This document shows positions 11,764-23,798 of a stretch of DNA of 64,000 nucleotides, piece after piece. This DNA is from Arachnopeziza araneosa. Lineage: Eukaryota > Ascomycota > Leotiomycetes > Helotiales > Arachnopezizaceae. The notes beneath the pieces were generated by a model. It made no database searches, was not told where the DNA came from, and saw only the letters and a list, made by a program, of their open reading frames with translations. A program made the translations under genes and the position numbers. How positions within the stretch are numbered: position 1 is the stretch's first letter; the number at the start of each line of letters is the position of its first letter. Location: assembly GCA_003988855.1 (NCBI GenBank), contig QYAI01000124.1:6625-70624 (forward strand), written 5' to 3'.

Positions 11764-14261
11764 ATGGCCGAACCCGAAGCACGGCGCAGACGGGTCGCTA
11801 TGTGAGTCGAAATGTAGTGTCTCGGTGTTCGATTCCTGACAGACAACACAGTTCATGCACTCTCTGTAGGAAGCGCAAGATACGGTGCGATAAAGGAACT
11901 CCCTGCAACAACTGCTTGAAGTCTAGAAATGGAGTTTGCATATACGGAAACCATTCTCCACAAAACTTTCAAAATGAACAAAGATTTGAGGAATCTTCTA
12001 AACCTTCATCAACCGTTATTAGCAATCCCAATTCCGTGGCTCGATTTAGAGATCAATCGATGATTACCAATATTCCCAGCATCACTGTTCCTTCAAGAGA
12101 TTCATCAGTAGCTGCAAGTACTTCAAGTTCCATGTTCCCTAGCAGTTCAGGTACACTCGGCACAAGTCCAAGCAGCGTATCAGCTTCAGCAACTTATTCA
12201 TCCGGCCGAGATGTTGAGTGGATGAAGACCAGAATCAAGGAACTTGAAGAACAGTTGTCCCAAAAATTCCAAATATCAACTCCGTCTCCTGTGCCTATTT
12301 CGAATATTGATATAGAGGTATCATCAAGTCTCGCTGGCACTTTCTATGTACAACATGGAAGCCGTTTATTCGGTCAATGTCAGATCGTCAACGGTAGTAT
12401 GATGCATAAATCGCGCTTGTTTGGTCAAAGTCATTGGTGTAATGGTCTCACTCTAGTAGGTATCTTTGTCAACTGCGCTCTCATCAACAGCCCCATACAA
12501 GAGTTGAAAGGGCGGTTCAACTTTCATATAAATGATACAAGCACGGACTTACCACTGCTTTGATACAAATTTGCAGCTTTTAACTGTCTTTGAGGAGAAT
12601 ATCGACTGACTAACGAATATTAGTTCTTAGAAATTCTAGAGATGATGGAGCCTCATGTCATAGGAGACGCATCGGCGGCCTTCACTGGCCTACAAAAATG
12701 TAAATACCTAGCGAGAATCATTAAGACCAAACGAGCACCTCCATGGCCTACAACGCCAACCGCTGACTTACCGACAAGAGAGATTGCTGATAAGCTCATC
12801 GACTGTTACCTTCGGACCACCGAAAAGGTGTATCGTATCTTACATATTCCCACATTTCGAAGAGATTACGACACGATATGGCAGCCAAACAGTCAACCCG
12901 CTGCAGAGTTCTTGATTCAACTAAAGTTGGTACTCGCAATTGGAGCTATCACGTACGACGAGACCTTTTCTCTTCGGGTTTCGACAAAGCAATGGGTATA
13001 TGAGGCCCATACTTGGTTTTCGGATCCGGAGTCTAAGTCAGGGCTAAGTATTCAGTCTTTACAGACAAATGTGCTCCTTTTGCTGGCTCGAGAATTGATA
13101 GGAGTGGGAGACAAACTCATCTGGATAACAGCAGGATCGCTTCTCAGAATGGCTGTATATATGGGGCTGCACAGAGATCCGGCTTATTTACCAAAAAGGA
13201 CAATTTTCGCGGCTGAGATGCGACGAAGATTATGGAACACAATTTTAGAGATCGTATTGCAGTCAAGCATATCCTCAGGAGGGCCTCCTCTTATTTCTCT
13301 TGACGATTTCAATACGGCACCCCCAGGAAATTTCGACGATGATCAGCTCGTAGACGAAAATCCTATCCCAAGACCAGAAGAAGAGCTTACTCAAATGTCC
13401 ATCGGAATAGCTCTCCGAACGACCTTTTCTCTCCGCCTTGCGATCACCAAGTTGCTGAATGAAATTGGTTCCTACAGTACGTATGAAAGGGCGCTTCAAC
13501 TTGATGCTGAGTTCAGGGCTGCATACAAGCGTCTACGTCGAACTCTTCAAGTGCATAATTCGTCTCAGCACTCGCCCTCTCCATTTGAATTGAGTATGGT
13601 GGAATTTATTATGCAACGTTACCTCTCATCTCTCCACATTCCGTTTTTTGGAGTAGCTTTTGAAAAGACCGCTTATGCTTTTTCCAGAAAAGTGGTGGTT
13701 GAGAGCTCTCTCAAACTCTGGCGTCTAGCGTGCCAATCTCCACTAGCCACAGATTATAACCAAATCGATCTATCAGATGATTTTTCAAGACTCGTTGTTG
13801 CTGGTTCAGGATTCTTTCGAATCGTTTCGTTCCAGGCAAGCTCCCTCATAGCAATTGAACTCAAGGCGCAATTAGAAGAAGATGAAAGTCTAGGGCCAGC
13901 GCAATTACGACCTGACCTGCTTTCTATCGTAGATGAAGCCAAAGTATGGAATTGGCACGCTATTGAGATTGGGGAGACTAACATCAAAGGCTATTTGCTC
14001 ATATGTCTAATGGCTGTACCAATTGAAGGGCTGAGAAGGGGTATTGAGAAGAAGGAGTTCCCACCATTATTAGTTAGGGCTGCAGAAGAAGTTGTAGGAA
14101 AATGTCTGCCAGTTCTTGAGAAGATGGCAGGGCAGGGCGAGACAGACGGAAATTCCGATTTCAGCCAGATGTTTTTGGATATGCCGCTGGATCTGACGGA
14201 AGATTGGGACTTCACAGTGAGGAAAATGATTCTAAGCCTTCTTTCCTCTAACGCATTCTAG
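11764..14261 (+). CDS. Zn2Cys6 fungal-specific transcription factor
   Basis: Nuclear regulator of about 759 aa. Exons 11764-11801, 11852-12455 and 12624-14261; the first join creates the binuclear cluster. The metal ligands are C15, C18, C25, C31, C34 and C42, with C-x2-C-x6-C-x5-C-x2-C-x7-C spacing. A Ser-rich linker and a short coiled coil (MKTRIKELEEQLSQ) follow. The fungal-specific middle-homology domain begins after the SRLFGQSHW motif, continues with CYLRTTEKVYRILHIPTFRR and includes MAVYMGLHRDP. The second intron is long (168 bp) and its donor (CTA/GTAGGT) is less certain; its acceptor follows a good CTAAC branch site. It is divergent from the MFS gene and probably regulates it and itself. 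Confidence 0.87.
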
Positions 14262-15453
14262 ATGTCAGATGCTATGTTTAATGTTGCACCATCGGAGCAA
14301 ATGGGCTGGCTGTTTGATGAAACACGCCACATACCATGATCGAATTGTTCAACTAGGATAGCGACGATGAACTGTATCCTGTTTTAGGTATCCTGATGAT
14401 ACCTACAGGACGATTTGAAGATCAATTCAAACTCCTTGGCTATCAGACCTGACACTAATCGAACGCTAACTCGGAGTGATAGTTACATTATCTGGTTACC
14501 CAACATAGGTTGTCTACCTTTGATGGAATTCACATGTGGAACGGGGCCGATGAATTGATACCAAGCTTCAGAATCTGATCTTGGAGTAACGTTACTCCGA
14601 AATTTGTCAAAGCAGACTGGTTTATTCTCTATCACGATCCTCGCCTAATCGAGACGAGGGGTGAGGTTTCGATAAAGTTGTTTGCACGAGGTGTTTATCC
14701 AGCCGTACTGCAAAACAGGAAGGTGAACATCGATCGTCTACCACACCTCTCACATCTCAGTCGCATAACCGAATGTCAAATGTTCTATCGAGTGATTCTC
14801 TTCTTGCTGAATTGGATCATGTTTTATTCAAATATGGTTTATCGTAAATCATGTGCCGGTTGTTCCGTTTACACGCTGTTTTATCTTTATTACTCTGATC
14901 CATTTTGCCGAGTCGAGATACGTATCTTTTTCAAAAGCCATGAAGTTGCAAATAAGTGCAACTTTAGTCGCATTTCAAGGCACATGCAAGTAATGCCGTG
15001 GAGATCATCGCTTGGCGCCGAGTGGCTGCTGCTGCTCTGAAAGCTTAACACTCTCTTATCCAGATTGTAACCAAAATACCCCCAAATTGTTTCAAAGATC
15101 GACCAACCAAGCACCTGAAATGTAATATCTTAGTGGGAAATGTTCCATGGAGGGGAAATCGTTCCAGGATTCAAAAGCCACATCTTCCCAAGTGGGCTGC
15201 GCCCTGATCTTTCACTCCCAAAAATCCGCCACGAGCCACAAGTTACCTTCCTATACTACATTCGGAGATTTAAACACATTTCAAGATATCAATACGGGCG
15301 GAGGAAGTAACGTTCGCTGTATCTGGGTCTCACCACTACCTGGAACAGTCGTCGAATCGAATAGAATAAGATATGTACAGCCATGTTTTCAAAATTTTAT
15401 AATATACATTGCATGATTATTCTCGACAATTCAGAAATAATCATTTCGAAGCC
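14262..15453. other. intergenic, 1.2 kb
   Basis: No gene was recognised. Open frames are short and without ATG context or conserved motifs. It presumably contains the 3' UTR of the regulator and the chitinase promoter. Confidence 0.5.
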
Positions 15454-16851
15454 ATGTTGCTCAAACCATCACTTCTTTTTGGCTTAGCAGCTTTCTGCTC
15501 TGCTTCTCATACGTCTCACCAGCAATACCACAGAACAAGATCAGGAGTAGGGGGTGGGAATGTATCGGAAACAACAACACCATCTGCTTTTTCTGGATAT
15601 AAGAATTTTGTTTATTTTGTAAACTGGTATGTTTCCTGAACGAGTTTCGATCTTTGCTAATTAAGTCAGGGGGATTTATGGACGAAACTTCCAACCTCAA
15701 CAACTCCCAGCTGCCCAATTGACGCATGTCTTGTACGCATTTGCAAACATCCAAACAGATGGGACAGTGTATGCGCCAAATTTTACATCTCTGACACTAC
15801 TGACTTCCCTAGTTTTCTCTCTGACTCCTATGCTGATCTACAAAAGCACTATCCAACTGACTCCTGGAATGATGTTGGCAACAACGTATATGGCTGCATC
15901 AAGCAACTTTATATCCTCAAGAAACACAATCGCCAGCTCAAGGTTCTTATGTCGATTGGTGGTTGGACTTACTCAACCAATTTCGCAGCTCTCGCAGCAA
16001 GTCCTGCCAGTCGAGCAAAATTCGCATCTACAGCGGTTCAACTCGTGCGAGATCTTGGCCTGGATGGAATTGATATAGATTGGGAATATCCTGCTGACGA
16101 TACTCAAGCTGCAAATTTCGTCCTCCTTCTCCAAGCGTTAAGGCAGGCGATGGATGCGTATGCCGTGGATTTCGCGCCGGGTTATCATTTTCAAATCACT
16201 GTCGCATGCCCAGCGGGACCAAGTCATTACTCAATCATGCATCTGAAGGATATGGACCAATACATTGACGTCTGGAATCTTATGACATATGATTATTCTG
16301 GCTCTTGGGATACACACGCGGGGCACGATGCAAATCTCTACACGAGCAGTGGAAACCCGACCGCCACGCCGTTCAACACACAACAAGCTGTCTCAGACTA
16401 CGTCGCTGCTGGAGTTTCGACATATAAGATTGTGCTTGGTATGCCGCTCTACGGTCGCAGTTTTCAACAGACAACAGGTATCGGCGCAGCATATAACGGA
16501 GTTGGATCTGGGAGTTGGGAGAACGGAGTTTGGGATTACAAAGTGCTTCCTAAAGCTGGGGCGCAGATGATGCATGATGATGTAGCGCAGGCGAGTTATA
16601 GTTACGATCCGTCAACACAGGAGTTGATTTCGTTTGATACGCCGGCAGATTCGAAGCTCAAGGGACAGTATATTCAAGCTCATGGGTTGGGAGGAGCTAT
16701 GTTCTGGGAGGCGAGTGGCGACAAGACCAGCGATGGGAGCTTGATCAGTACAATGAATGGTGTGTTTGGGCATTTGGAGACTACTCCGAATTGGCTGAGT
16801 TATTTGGGAAGTCAATATGACAATATGGTGAGTGGGATGCCTGGAGAGTAG
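15454..16851 (+). CDS. secreted GH18 endochitinase
   Basis: Glycoside hydrolase family 18 chitinase of 436 aa, similar to the Trichoderma 42-kDa endochitinase type, that cleaves beta-1,4-linked chitin. Exons 15454-15626, 15670-15768 and 15813-16851. The N-terminus MLLKPSLLFGLAAFCSA is a signal peptide. The conserved SIGGWTYSTNF strand and the catalytic DGIDIDWEYP motif are present, with D175, D178, D180 and the acid E182 intact. NLMTYDYSGSWD and the C-terminal GAMFWEASGDK tryptophan motif complete the barrel. No chitin-binding domain or GPI signal is seen, so a soluble secreted enzyme is expected, for wall remodelling or attack on other fungi or arthropods. Confidence 0.94.
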
Positions 16852-17825
16852 AGAAGGATGCTTCATACGGCAGATGCATATGCACGGCATGGGTTTTCAA
16901 TTTACACGGGATGAGGGATTGATTTGCTTTGGTGTACAAATGAATGGGTGTTTATGAAGGCGAATTTCTGTTCCTGGGAGGTGTGTCTTGAGATGTACAT
17001 ATAACAACATCTGGAGGAGTTTTCTCGATTTACATTCTCAACCACCCTGCACTACGAAGTGATATATGTGTGATATCATCTCGGCAAACAAGGAGGAAGA
17101 ATTCAGAAACGGCTTGACAAAGGAGCGGTAAAAGGCCTCGGCAAGAGATGACTGGGAAATGAAGTCGGCATGAAGAGAGCTTCCTTCTTCGGTATTCTGA
17201 GATGTCCAAGGTCCACCTCTTCGGAGACACTTGGACACCTCTCCGGTCAATGGCATATCATGTTGTTCGGGGCTTGGAGTTGAGAGCTGGAAGCCAAGCT
17301 TCACGCAGATGTACTTGGTTCCCTCGACAGAGGCATTTCATCTGAGAAGCAGCATGTGCAATTCTGATTACATGATGCTTGCTGCAGTGAGATCCAGGAC
17401 GCTTGGAGGGGGCCCGGCAGTAAAAGCCTCAGGCGGCTGACTCGATTGGTGGCAACGCAACGCAAGCAGCCGCCAAACTTCACCGACCACCGATGCTGTG
17501 CCTCGTTTGCTTTCTTTACCCGTTCACATGGACCACTTCAATGGCTATGCACACGTCAGAACTCTACGAGCGACATCTTATCTACTGCTTGCCTGTGTAG
17601 CAAACCTCAGGTAAGGCATGGGAGTCCTTGGTAGGTCGATCGGTCAGTCGGCTGTCGCTCTTCCCTTCCGTGGCTGCTGGCGCAAGCTGGGCGTGCCCCT
17701 CCGTCATTCCAATTCTCTCTCCATACATTCCATATAAAGTCTCTGATCTTTCCCTCCCTCTCCTCCTCTTCTCTCCAATTCAATCATCATCTTCAAAACC
17801 TACCTGATATTCAACCACTCTCATC
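16852..17825. other. intergenic, CYP505 promoter side
   Basis: About 970 bp without a supported gene. The final ~100 bp are pyrimidine-rich with a TATA-like site, as expected upstream of the P450 gene. Confidence 0.5.
17732..17738 (+). promoter_or_regulatory. TATA-like box of the P450 gene
   Basis: ATATAAA lies about 90 bp upstream of the ATG at 17826. A CT-rich stretch (ctccctctcctcctcttctc) follows, which resembles a fungal core promoter and transcription start region. Confidence 0.4.
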
Positions 17826-20800
17826 ATGACGGATCCAATTCCAGGCCCGCCAGGACTTCCCTTCCTGGGAAACATGAACGACATCGATCCAGTCAACCAA
17901 ATCGCGAGCTTGGGACAACTGGCAGATACCTATGGTAAGTTTCTCGTCATATTCTGTACTTCTACTGACAATTCAGGATCGATTTTCAAGCTCACCCTCG
18001 GCGGCAAGGATCGGATTTTTATCTCCACTCAAGAGTTGATGAACGAGGTATGCGACGAAACCCGATTTACCAAGATGGTTTCCGGAGGATTGCTAGAGAT
18101 TAGGAATGGGGTCAAAGATGGATTATTTACTGCACATACATCAGAGCATAATTGGGCGGTTGCTCATCGTGTGCTAATGCCAGGTAAGATTGATGGTGAC
18201 TGCTGGAGGCAGTGCTGACGAGGTAGCTTTTGGGCCCCTCTCCATTCGAAATATGTACGACGAGATGTACGACATCGCTTCTCAGTTGGTGGCCAAATGG
18301 GCGAGGTTTGGGCCCAAGGAAAAGATTGATGTTCCAGCCGATTTCACAAGATTGACATTGGACTCAATTGCACTGTTTGTCTCACCTTGAGCTATCCATC
18401 GTTGCTGACAATGTCTAGTTGTGCCATGGGCACTCGATTCAACAGCTTCTATCATGAAGAGATGCACCCCTTTGTTGATGCCATGACAGGATTATTGGTA
18501 GAATCTGGTATTCGAGCGAGAAGACCCGCCGTTGCTACCTATTTTATGCGATCCGCACAGCAGAAATATGATTCGGATATTGCATTGCTGAAACAGGTCG
18601 CTACAGAAGTACTTAACGATAGGAGAACCCACCCCAATGACAAAAAGGACCTCTTGAATAGCATGATTAACGGTCGGGATCCCAAGACTGGAGAGGGGCT
18701 CACTGATGACAGCATCATGAACAACATGATCACCTTCTTGATCGCTGGTATGTCTTTTATGCTGTCGTACGTCAATCTGCTTACTTCTAAGGCCATGAAA
18801 CAACTAGTGGACTTTTATCTTTCCTCTTCTACTACCTAATCAAAAACCCCTCCGCCTATCAAACAGCTCAGAAACAAGTTGATGAAGTGGCTGGTCGGGG
18901 TCCTATAACAGTTGAGCATATGTCGAAACTTCCATACATTGAAGCATGTTTAAGGGAAACTTTACGTCTTAGCCCTTCTGCTTCTGCCTTTACTCTCCAA
19001 ATGCTACCGGATGCTCCATTGGAAACTACGACAATCGGAGGCAAATATGAGATCAAGAAAGGCCAATCGATCATTGCAATTCTCCCTAAGATTCAAACCG
19101 ATCCAGCTGTCTATGGGGAGAATGCTCGTGCATGGAGACCAGAGCGAATGTTGGATGAACCTTTCAGCAAATTGCCCCCAAATTCATGGAAGCCCTTTGG
19201 AAATGGTGTGCGTGGATGCATTGGACGCCCATTCGCTTGGCAAGAGGCAGTTCTCACTACTGCTCTACTTTTACAAAACTTCAACTTCCGTCTCGATGAT
19301 CCAAGCTACGTGCTTCATCTCAAGCAAACTCTTACAGTTAAGCCCAAAGATCTCTTCATCCATGCTACATTAAGAGATCACATCGACCCGATCACTTTGG
19401 AAAAGCAGCTCTATGATGCTTCAGGGACCAAGAAAGACGAGAAAGACGAAAAGATTGTAATAACAACCACAATTTCGAGCAAGAAACCAATGACTATTCT
19501 TTATGGTTCTAACGCAGGTACATGTGAATCTTTGGCTCAAAGTCTTGCTAGAGCTGCTTCTGGTCGAGGCTTCAATGCTCAAGTTGATCCTCTCGATTCG
19601 GCTGTTGACAACATACCAAAAGACCAACCAGTTGTTATCATTTCTTCAAGCTACGAAGGGCAACCTCCGGACAATGCGGCTCATTTCTTCGAATGGATTC
19701 AAAGTCTAAAAGATGCAGAGCGATTTAAGGGCGTCCGATTTGCAGTTTATGGTTGTGGAAATCACGACTGGACAGCTACTTTCCACCGTGTGCCCAAGAT
19801 TCTATTCACCGGTTTGGAGGAACATGGAGCAACCAAAATTGCAGACATTGGACTTGGAGATGTTGCTGCAGGTGACATCTTCAATGATTTTGACAAATGG
19901 CAAGATGAGCAGCTGTGGACTGCGCTGGGAGGCAGTCCAGATCCTGAAGACGAATCTGGTCTTGATATTGATATCGATACAGAATCGAGGAAGTCCAAAC
20001 TTCGCCAAGATGTTAGAGAAGCAGTTGTCGTCAGCAATACACTACTCACCTCCCCTGGAGAGCCGGAGAAGCGTCATATCGTGCTAAAGCTTCCGTCTGG
20101 TATGACATACCGGGCTGGGGATTACCTAGCTGTACTACCAATCAATCACGAGAAGAATGTTCGTAGAGTTCTTAAATGGGCCCAGCTACCTTGGGATACG
20201 ATCATCACAGTCAAGTCGGGCGAAAATACTACCCTTCCGACTGGCCGCCCGATTTCACTCATGGAAGTTCTGCAACAATATGTAGAGTTAAGTCAGCCTG
20301 CAACCAGAAAGAATGTTGCCAGAATTGCGGCCAGTGCTCCAGAACAAGATCGAGCAAAGATATCTGCACTTGCTGGAGAAGACTTCGAAGCGGAGGTCCT
20401 GAACAAACGTCGTTCGCCACTTGACATCCTAGAAGAGTACTCATCTGCAGCCCTTCCTCTCGGAGATTACTTAGCCATGTTACCACCAATGCGTATTCGT
20501 CAATATTCAATCTCCTCATCGCCTCTTGCTGATCCAACAGTTGTTACACTTACTTGGGCCATCCTTGATACTCCATCCAAGGCCATAGACAGTAAGCGCT
20601 TCCTCGGAGTAGCATCGAACTACCTTTCCCATGTTGAAGAAGGTGAGCGCATTCATGTCGCGGTCAAGCCTAGCCACGGTGCCTTTCACCCACCCTCAGA
20701 TATCGAGAATACACCCATCATAATGTTCTGCGCCGGGACTGGGCTCGCTCCTTTCCGCGGCTTCGTCGAAGAACGTGCCTTGCAAATCAAAGCCGGCCGT

Positions 20801-21184
20801 AAACTCGCTCCCGCATACCTTTTCATCGGTTGCCATCATCCCGAGAAAGATCTCCTCTATACTGACGAGCTTACACAATGGGAGAAGGAAGGCGCAGTCA
20901 CTGTCTTCTATGCTTTCTCTAGAGCCAAAGAACAAAGCAAAGGTGCAAGATATGTGCAAGACCGACTCTGGGAAGAAAAGGATGAGATGATCAAGGTCTT
21001 CAAACAAGGGGCGAAATTGTATGTCTGTGGTAGTGCCGTAGTTGGAGAGGGCGTGGCAGAAATGACAAAGAAGATTTATCAAGCGGACGCCAAATCGGAA
21101 GGGAAAACAGTGGATGACGAGCAAGCAGAGGCATGGTTTCAGAAAATTAAGAGTGATCGGTATGCGAGCGATGTCTTTGCTTAG
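17826..21184 (+). CDS. self-sufficient P450:NADPH-reductase fusion (CYP505 family)
   Basis: Fused monooxygenase of about 1061 aa, like Fusarium P450foxy and bacterial P450-BM3, which hydroxylate fatty acids near the omega end. Exons 17826-17934, 17977-18183, 18227-18374, 18419-18747 and 18792-21184; the sum is in frame. The haem domain has the I-helix GHETTSG (265-271, built across the last splice), the ExxR helix (EACLRETLR) and the haem loop FGNGVRGCIGRPF with C407. The reductase half has an FMN-binding flavodoxin start (ILYGSNAGTCESLA, about residue 500), FAD motif RQYSISSSP (about 834), an NADPH site (CAGTGLAPFRGF) and an intact C-terminus. There is no membrane anchor, so it should be soluble. 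The substrate is unproven; fatty acids or a related lipid are likely. Confidence 0.94.
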
Positions 21185-21719
21185 GCGAGGAAACAATTTC
21201 GAGTGCTTTAACTCAGTGGAAAGGTGGTAATGGATGAATAATGAGTTTATGATTATAACAAAATAGCTATGAATTAACTTATAGCTTTTAGCAGCTTTCA
21301 ACTTATCTAAAGTGCCTGTTTATGTATGCAGAACTTGGCCTCCCGATCTCATCCTGAAAGAGATTGCAGTGAAAGAGCTCACTTGAGAGTGTTTGTATCT
21401 TGAGACTAGGTGCGGAAAGGCAACGGTCATACTCATTACACTTTATTTGTACGTGCTAATGCCAAACCTCAGATCAATCTGAGGCTTCATCATCGTGCCC
21501 AGGCCGCCCCCGAAGAAATTGATGGTCATCCTTGCCATATTAAGCTAAACCGAGCTTTCCTACCTCCCATATTCGACCACGCCCGGTGAGAATGAAAAAT
21601 GCAATAGATTTGGCTGTCTCGCTCTTCGTACCGGTTTTACTGCAGCTATGTTACTCATCTGCCAGAATAAATTTGAAATTCACGCACATATAACTAAATA
21701 AGATTTGCCACCTTTCCTC
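21185..21719. other. intergenic, convergent 3' ends
   Basis: 535 bp between the P450 and severin-like stop codons. It is AT-rich and no gene was seen. Confidence 0.5.
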
Positions 21720-22886
21720 TTAACCCTGCATTGCTTTTGTGAATGACAAACTCTTATTGCCCTCAATCACTGATGCGATTGGTATAAGGTGTGAGTCTGA
21801 CCTATCTTGAAGATGCCGGACATATCCTTGAGCCACCTTGAGCCACATCGCTTTCTCTGTTTGACTCGCCCTCAGTCCTCTCCAGACCCAGATAGCACTC
21901 CCTGTATCGATAATAAAGACATCGTTGGTGTCAAGGTCGGACAAAGTTCCCTCGTCTTTGACAAAATTGAATGACAACTGACCAGAAGCATCGCTAAGAC
22001 GGAAGAGTCTTCTCGTTCTGTAAATTGAGGGTCTTGAAGAGACTGGCCTTGGGACTTTAAATTCTCTCTGTTCCACATCTCCCCCCCCAAGCATATTGAC
22101 CACAAGTCTACTTCTCGTATCTAATTGTGCCAGGACTTCAACATCAATGTGTTTCGCTAGTGTCATGTCATTGACCACTTGCGCCGCCTTAGCTTTCTCC
22201 ATTGGACTACATTTTCTTCCCTGCCAAACCCAGATCTTATTTCCTTTGTCGAGAATAAAGACATCATCGTCATCGAGACTTCGCCAAGATGGCTTAACTT
22301 CATGAACAATAATTGAATCAGCTTTTCCTCCTTCTGGCTTGAATATCCGTAACAAGGTTGTGATATCTTTTGGAGTCTCTTCTTCCACGTGTCTGAAACC
22401 GGAAGCGACACCGCCATGTAAAATTCTTAGCCGTGGGAACAGATTGAGAAACTCATGAGATGGAGATGCTTGGACTTCCCGATGCTGTGTTGCCGCTCCT
22501 TTGAGAAATTCATCGAGCTCCACTGTTTTATAGGCAGCTACACCGGCTTCATCCTGAGAGGTTTCGCTTCCTAACCAGAAGAAGATATCATGACAGAGCT
22601 GCTCTTTCCCGTGCTGTTCTCCAATTTTGTATGAATTTAGGATGATGTAACTGTCGCCGTCGTAGAATTGACCAATTTTATCCTTTGGCCAGGGGATAAC
22701 TTCAAAGTCTTCAATTCGCCAGACGCAAAGAACAGCTACTTGCCCCACGTAGCCATTATTCCAAGCTGGTTCAGTAAGAGCGGACTGATATTTTATTCGG
22801 TGGTCGATAGCTGTGCCGATGAACTCGACATTGGAATCTTTGATATTGTATTGCTTTGGATGAGTAAGACCGTCGTGGGGACTCAT
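21720..22886 (-). CDS. gelsolin/severin-like actin-binding protein
   Basis: Protein of 388 aa with about three gelsolin-like repeats, expected to sever or cap actin filaments in a calcium-dependent way in the cytoplasm. Repeat 1 holds VWRIEDFEVIPWPKDKIGQF and the family sequence FWLGSETSQDEAGVAAYKTV. Repeat 2 holds VFILDKGNKIWVWQGRKCS and repeat 3 VFIIDTGSAIWVWRGLRAS, the same motif repeated. The length matches three-domain severin/fragmin rather than six-domain gelsolin. The start at 22886 gives MSPHDGLTHPKQYNIKDSN, a typical N-terminus for fungal members. Upstream in-frame codons exist but add nothing recognisable. It appears to be a single-exon gene. Confidence 0.88.
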   Translation of the reverse strand: MSPHDGLTHPKQYNIKDSNVEFIGTAIDHRIKYQSALTEPAWNNGYVGQVAVLCVWRIEDFEVIPWPKDKIGQFYDGDSYIILNSYKIGEQHGKEQLCHDIFFWLGSETSQDEAGVAAYKTVELDEFLKGAATQHREVQASPSHEFLNLFPRLRILHGGVASGFRHVEEETPKDITTLLRIFKPEGGKADSIIVHEVKPSWRSLDDDDVFILDKGNKIWVWQGRKCSPMEKAKAAQVVNDMTLAKHIDVEVLAQLDTRSRLVVNMLGGGDVEQREFKVPRPVSSRPSIYRTRRLFRLSDASGQLSFNFVKDEGTLSDLDTNDVFIIDTGSAIWVWRGLRASQTEKAMWLKVAQGYVRHLQDRSDSHLIPIASVIEGNKSLSFTKAMQG

Positions 22887-23798
22887 TTTGATGAGATAGA
22901 TATGTAAGATCAAAGAAGGAGTGAATTATTCGATGAGATGTTCAAAGAGGATCTTGATATGAGAATGAGTTTCCGTGCTCAGCCACGCGCTTGATGTCAG
23001 CGACAAGGAACTTGAAACAAACTCCGCTTTGGTTTTGAGGCGCAGCACGGGATGCCCAGGACTGAGCCTGGGCCCGTGACTTCCATACTCCTGACACAAC
23101 TCTACAACCGGCAGCTTTGAGCTTTGGAATCGAGTTTCGGAAAAGGCCAGATGAAGTAAACAAATTCGCTTAATAGATAGGGGATCTTGAATCCAAAATA
23201 TATGCACAGAAATTTTACCAAATCTGTCATACCTCCACCGTGAATAACAATATCACTTATTCTCTGATGCAGTATATCTAGTCTCCAGCATGTCGAAAAT
23301 ATATACCTTTGGAAGCCGCTCACTGAACGGTGGTTGGTTATTAAAAGAATTTCTGGTAGAGATGCTAATGCTAAACGAAGTCCCCTTGCTGGCGCACAGC
23401 TAGGGAGCGAGTCAAAGGGAGTCGATGAGAGAAGAGAGAAGAAGAGCGAAAGAGGATTTGATAGTTGTACATAGGAGAAGAGAGTGAGGGGTAGGGTTTA
23501 CTTCTGAAGCTTTAAGTGCTTAGAAGTAGACTGTGGCATCCGGAATGCGTTGATAAGGTGTATCTATAATTGCTGGCCAAAACATAGAGGAAGCGGCTAT
23601 GAGAGAGGGTCAGTTGATACTATAGACCATGAAAATGAGGAGTGACCATACCTGGCTAATATGTGCAAATAATAGAATGCAAGGTCACCATCCCACAGCG
23701 CCAGTGATAAACCCCACAATCATTAGGTTTCATTGGGTATAATCACAAATAATCGGACACAATCTAAATAGTGTTGAGTAGGGAATGCCAGGCTATTC
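22887..23798. other. intergenic, 0.9 kb
   Basis: Upstream side of the severin-like gene and 3' side of the ZNF830-like gene. Only short, unconvincing open frames are present. Confidence 0.5.

Noticed and set aside
11822..11841. tRNA B-box-like GTTCGATTCC
   Set aside because: Falls inside the first intron of the Zn2Cys6 gene; no A-box or cloverleaf around it.
12456..12623. Possible extra exon within the 168-bp second intron of the Zn2Cys6 gene
   Set aside because: Direct joining gives the expected family sequence; the intervening frame has stops and no conserved residues.
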